64,000 bases of DNA, taken from contig OZ255706.1 in assembly GCA_965277025.1 (NCBI GenBank), positions 3,782,001-3,846,000 on the forward strand, in the 5' to 3' direction. This DNA comes from Methylomarinum sp965277025. Lineage in GTDB: Bacteria > Pseudomonadota > Gammaproteobacteria > Methylococcales > Methylomonadaceae. The notes beneath the pieces are model-generated. The model was not told the origin of the DNA. It was given only the letters and a program-made list of their open reading frames with translations, and did no database searches. Numbering within the stretch: position 1 is the stretch's first letter; each line of letters starts with the position of its first letter. Below, one piece after another: positions 63,448 to 64,000 of this stretch. The translations under genes and the position numbers were made by a program.

Positions 63448-64000
63448 CTAGAGTATGCTCTCAACTTCATGTGGCAGCGGAGCCTCTGCTTTGAATGAAA
63501 GATCATCGTAATAGAATCGTTTGAATCTTTTAATATCGGCAATTGAGACTTCGCTTTCCTTCCGAAGAGCCGCCGTAACATCCATTTTTGCCTGCCGCAT
63601 TACTTTCGCATATTCTTCTAGAGCAGCCTCTACTTTTGCTAGGTCCCCTTCGAATCCCGCAGATACAAGCCCTAGCAAGTTGACTTTATAGTTTTGCTCT
63701 TTGGGAATTTCCGCATCAGGGATGATTTCGACATAAATCCCGGATAGTTGTTCGTTGGTGCCTTTGGCTTTTTTTCTTAGCTTATCATTCGGATCGGCAG
63801 CGGCAATTCTGTTATTAAACTCGGTTGGTAGAGCAGGTCGTGAATAGCGAGCAGCCAACCAAGCGACATATCCTTCCAGATCAATATCGTTAAGTAGCGT
63901 GCTTTCATCGGGTGCTAGATTTTCAAAGTATTCTTTTGGTACACGCAGCTTCTCAAAGGCTCTAATTTCTATGTGTTGTTCTCGAACAATGTCAGCATCT
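63448..64000 (-). CDS. Unrecognised protein, 5' end outside window
   Basis: At least 183 residues, open from the right edge to a stop at 63448. Readable blocks include VAWLAARYSRPALPTEFNNRI, DPNDKLRKKAKGTNEQLSGIYVEI, and a helical C-terminus rich in Lys/Glu (EEYAKVMRQAKMDVTAALRKE, IADIKRFKRFYYDD). No signal peptide or transmembrane segment is seen in the visible part. I do not recognise the family. Its position next to mobile debris suggests accessory DNA. Confidence 0.6.
   Translation of the reverse strand, partial: DADIVREQHIEIRAFEKLRVPKEYFENLAPDESTLLNDIDLEGYVAWLAARYSRPALPTEFNNRIAAADPNDKLRKKAKGTNEQLSGIYVEIIPDAEIPKEQNYKVNLLGLVSAGFEGDLAKVEAALEEYAKVMRQAKMDVTAALRKESEVSIADIKRFKRFYYDDLSFKAEAPLPHEVESIL

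Overview
The window comes from the chromosome of a Gammaproteobacterium. Support: the leuCDB/adk block, the mfd-csiV pair, DUF1415, DUF2288 and DUF1289 proteins, an integron integrase, and exosortase-type polysaccharide genes. The overall flavour resembles Methylococcales (methanotrophs), but no diagnostic methane-oxidation gene is present, so that placement is an inference.

Layout. 1-4.6 kb: leuB(partial)-leuD-leuC-adk on the minus strand and a CBS-domain gene. 4.7-10.3 kb: an IS4-family element with a perfect 9-bp target duplication, then small housekeeping genes. 10.4-11.9 kb: a GC-rich decayed ISAs1 remnant. 11.9-16.6 kb: csiV, mfd and an AlkB-like gene. 16.6-30.2 kb: one minus-strand operon, yfiR - GGDEF/EAL regulator - TonB receptor. 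It is wrecked by an IS110, by an ISL3 carrying four further elements stacked inside one another, and by a nonsense codon in the receptor. 30.4-34.4 kb: an M18 peptidase, msrB, and a macrodomain gene broken by a G-tract slip, an IS630 element and a small structured repeat. 34.4-41.1 kb: a partial aryl-polyene-type cluster (KS, KR, DH, KS, FAD enzyme) behind a damaged TetR gene. 41.2-43.3 kb: Nudix, Nif3, tRNA-Asp, hydrolase. 43.6-50.2 kb: a nitrate-assimilation operon (FocA/NirC transporter, PP2C-kinase fusion, NasB, NasA). 51.2-55.0 kb: an integron (long IntI, attI, one cassette with a complete type II restriction-modification pair, attC). 55.0-61.1 kb: remains of an exosortase-type exopolysaccharide cluster (glycosyltransferases, ugd, Rpn nuclease, NTP-transferase, end of an HprK-like kinase). 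61.1-64 kb: an IS3 element, IS and DUF5131 fragments, and an unrecognised partial gene.

The main theme is ongoing gene decay. Four otherwise intact genes each carry one in-frame stop, at 8971, 18171, 43943 and 60957. Two others have short-repeat slippage frameshifts, and insertion sequences sit in or beside many genes. Many insertions keep exact target duplications, so their order can be read directly. The segment also holds several families of small hairpin repeats. One 145-bp family shows compensatory stem changes between copies and inserted into the macrodomain gene with a 9-bp duplication.
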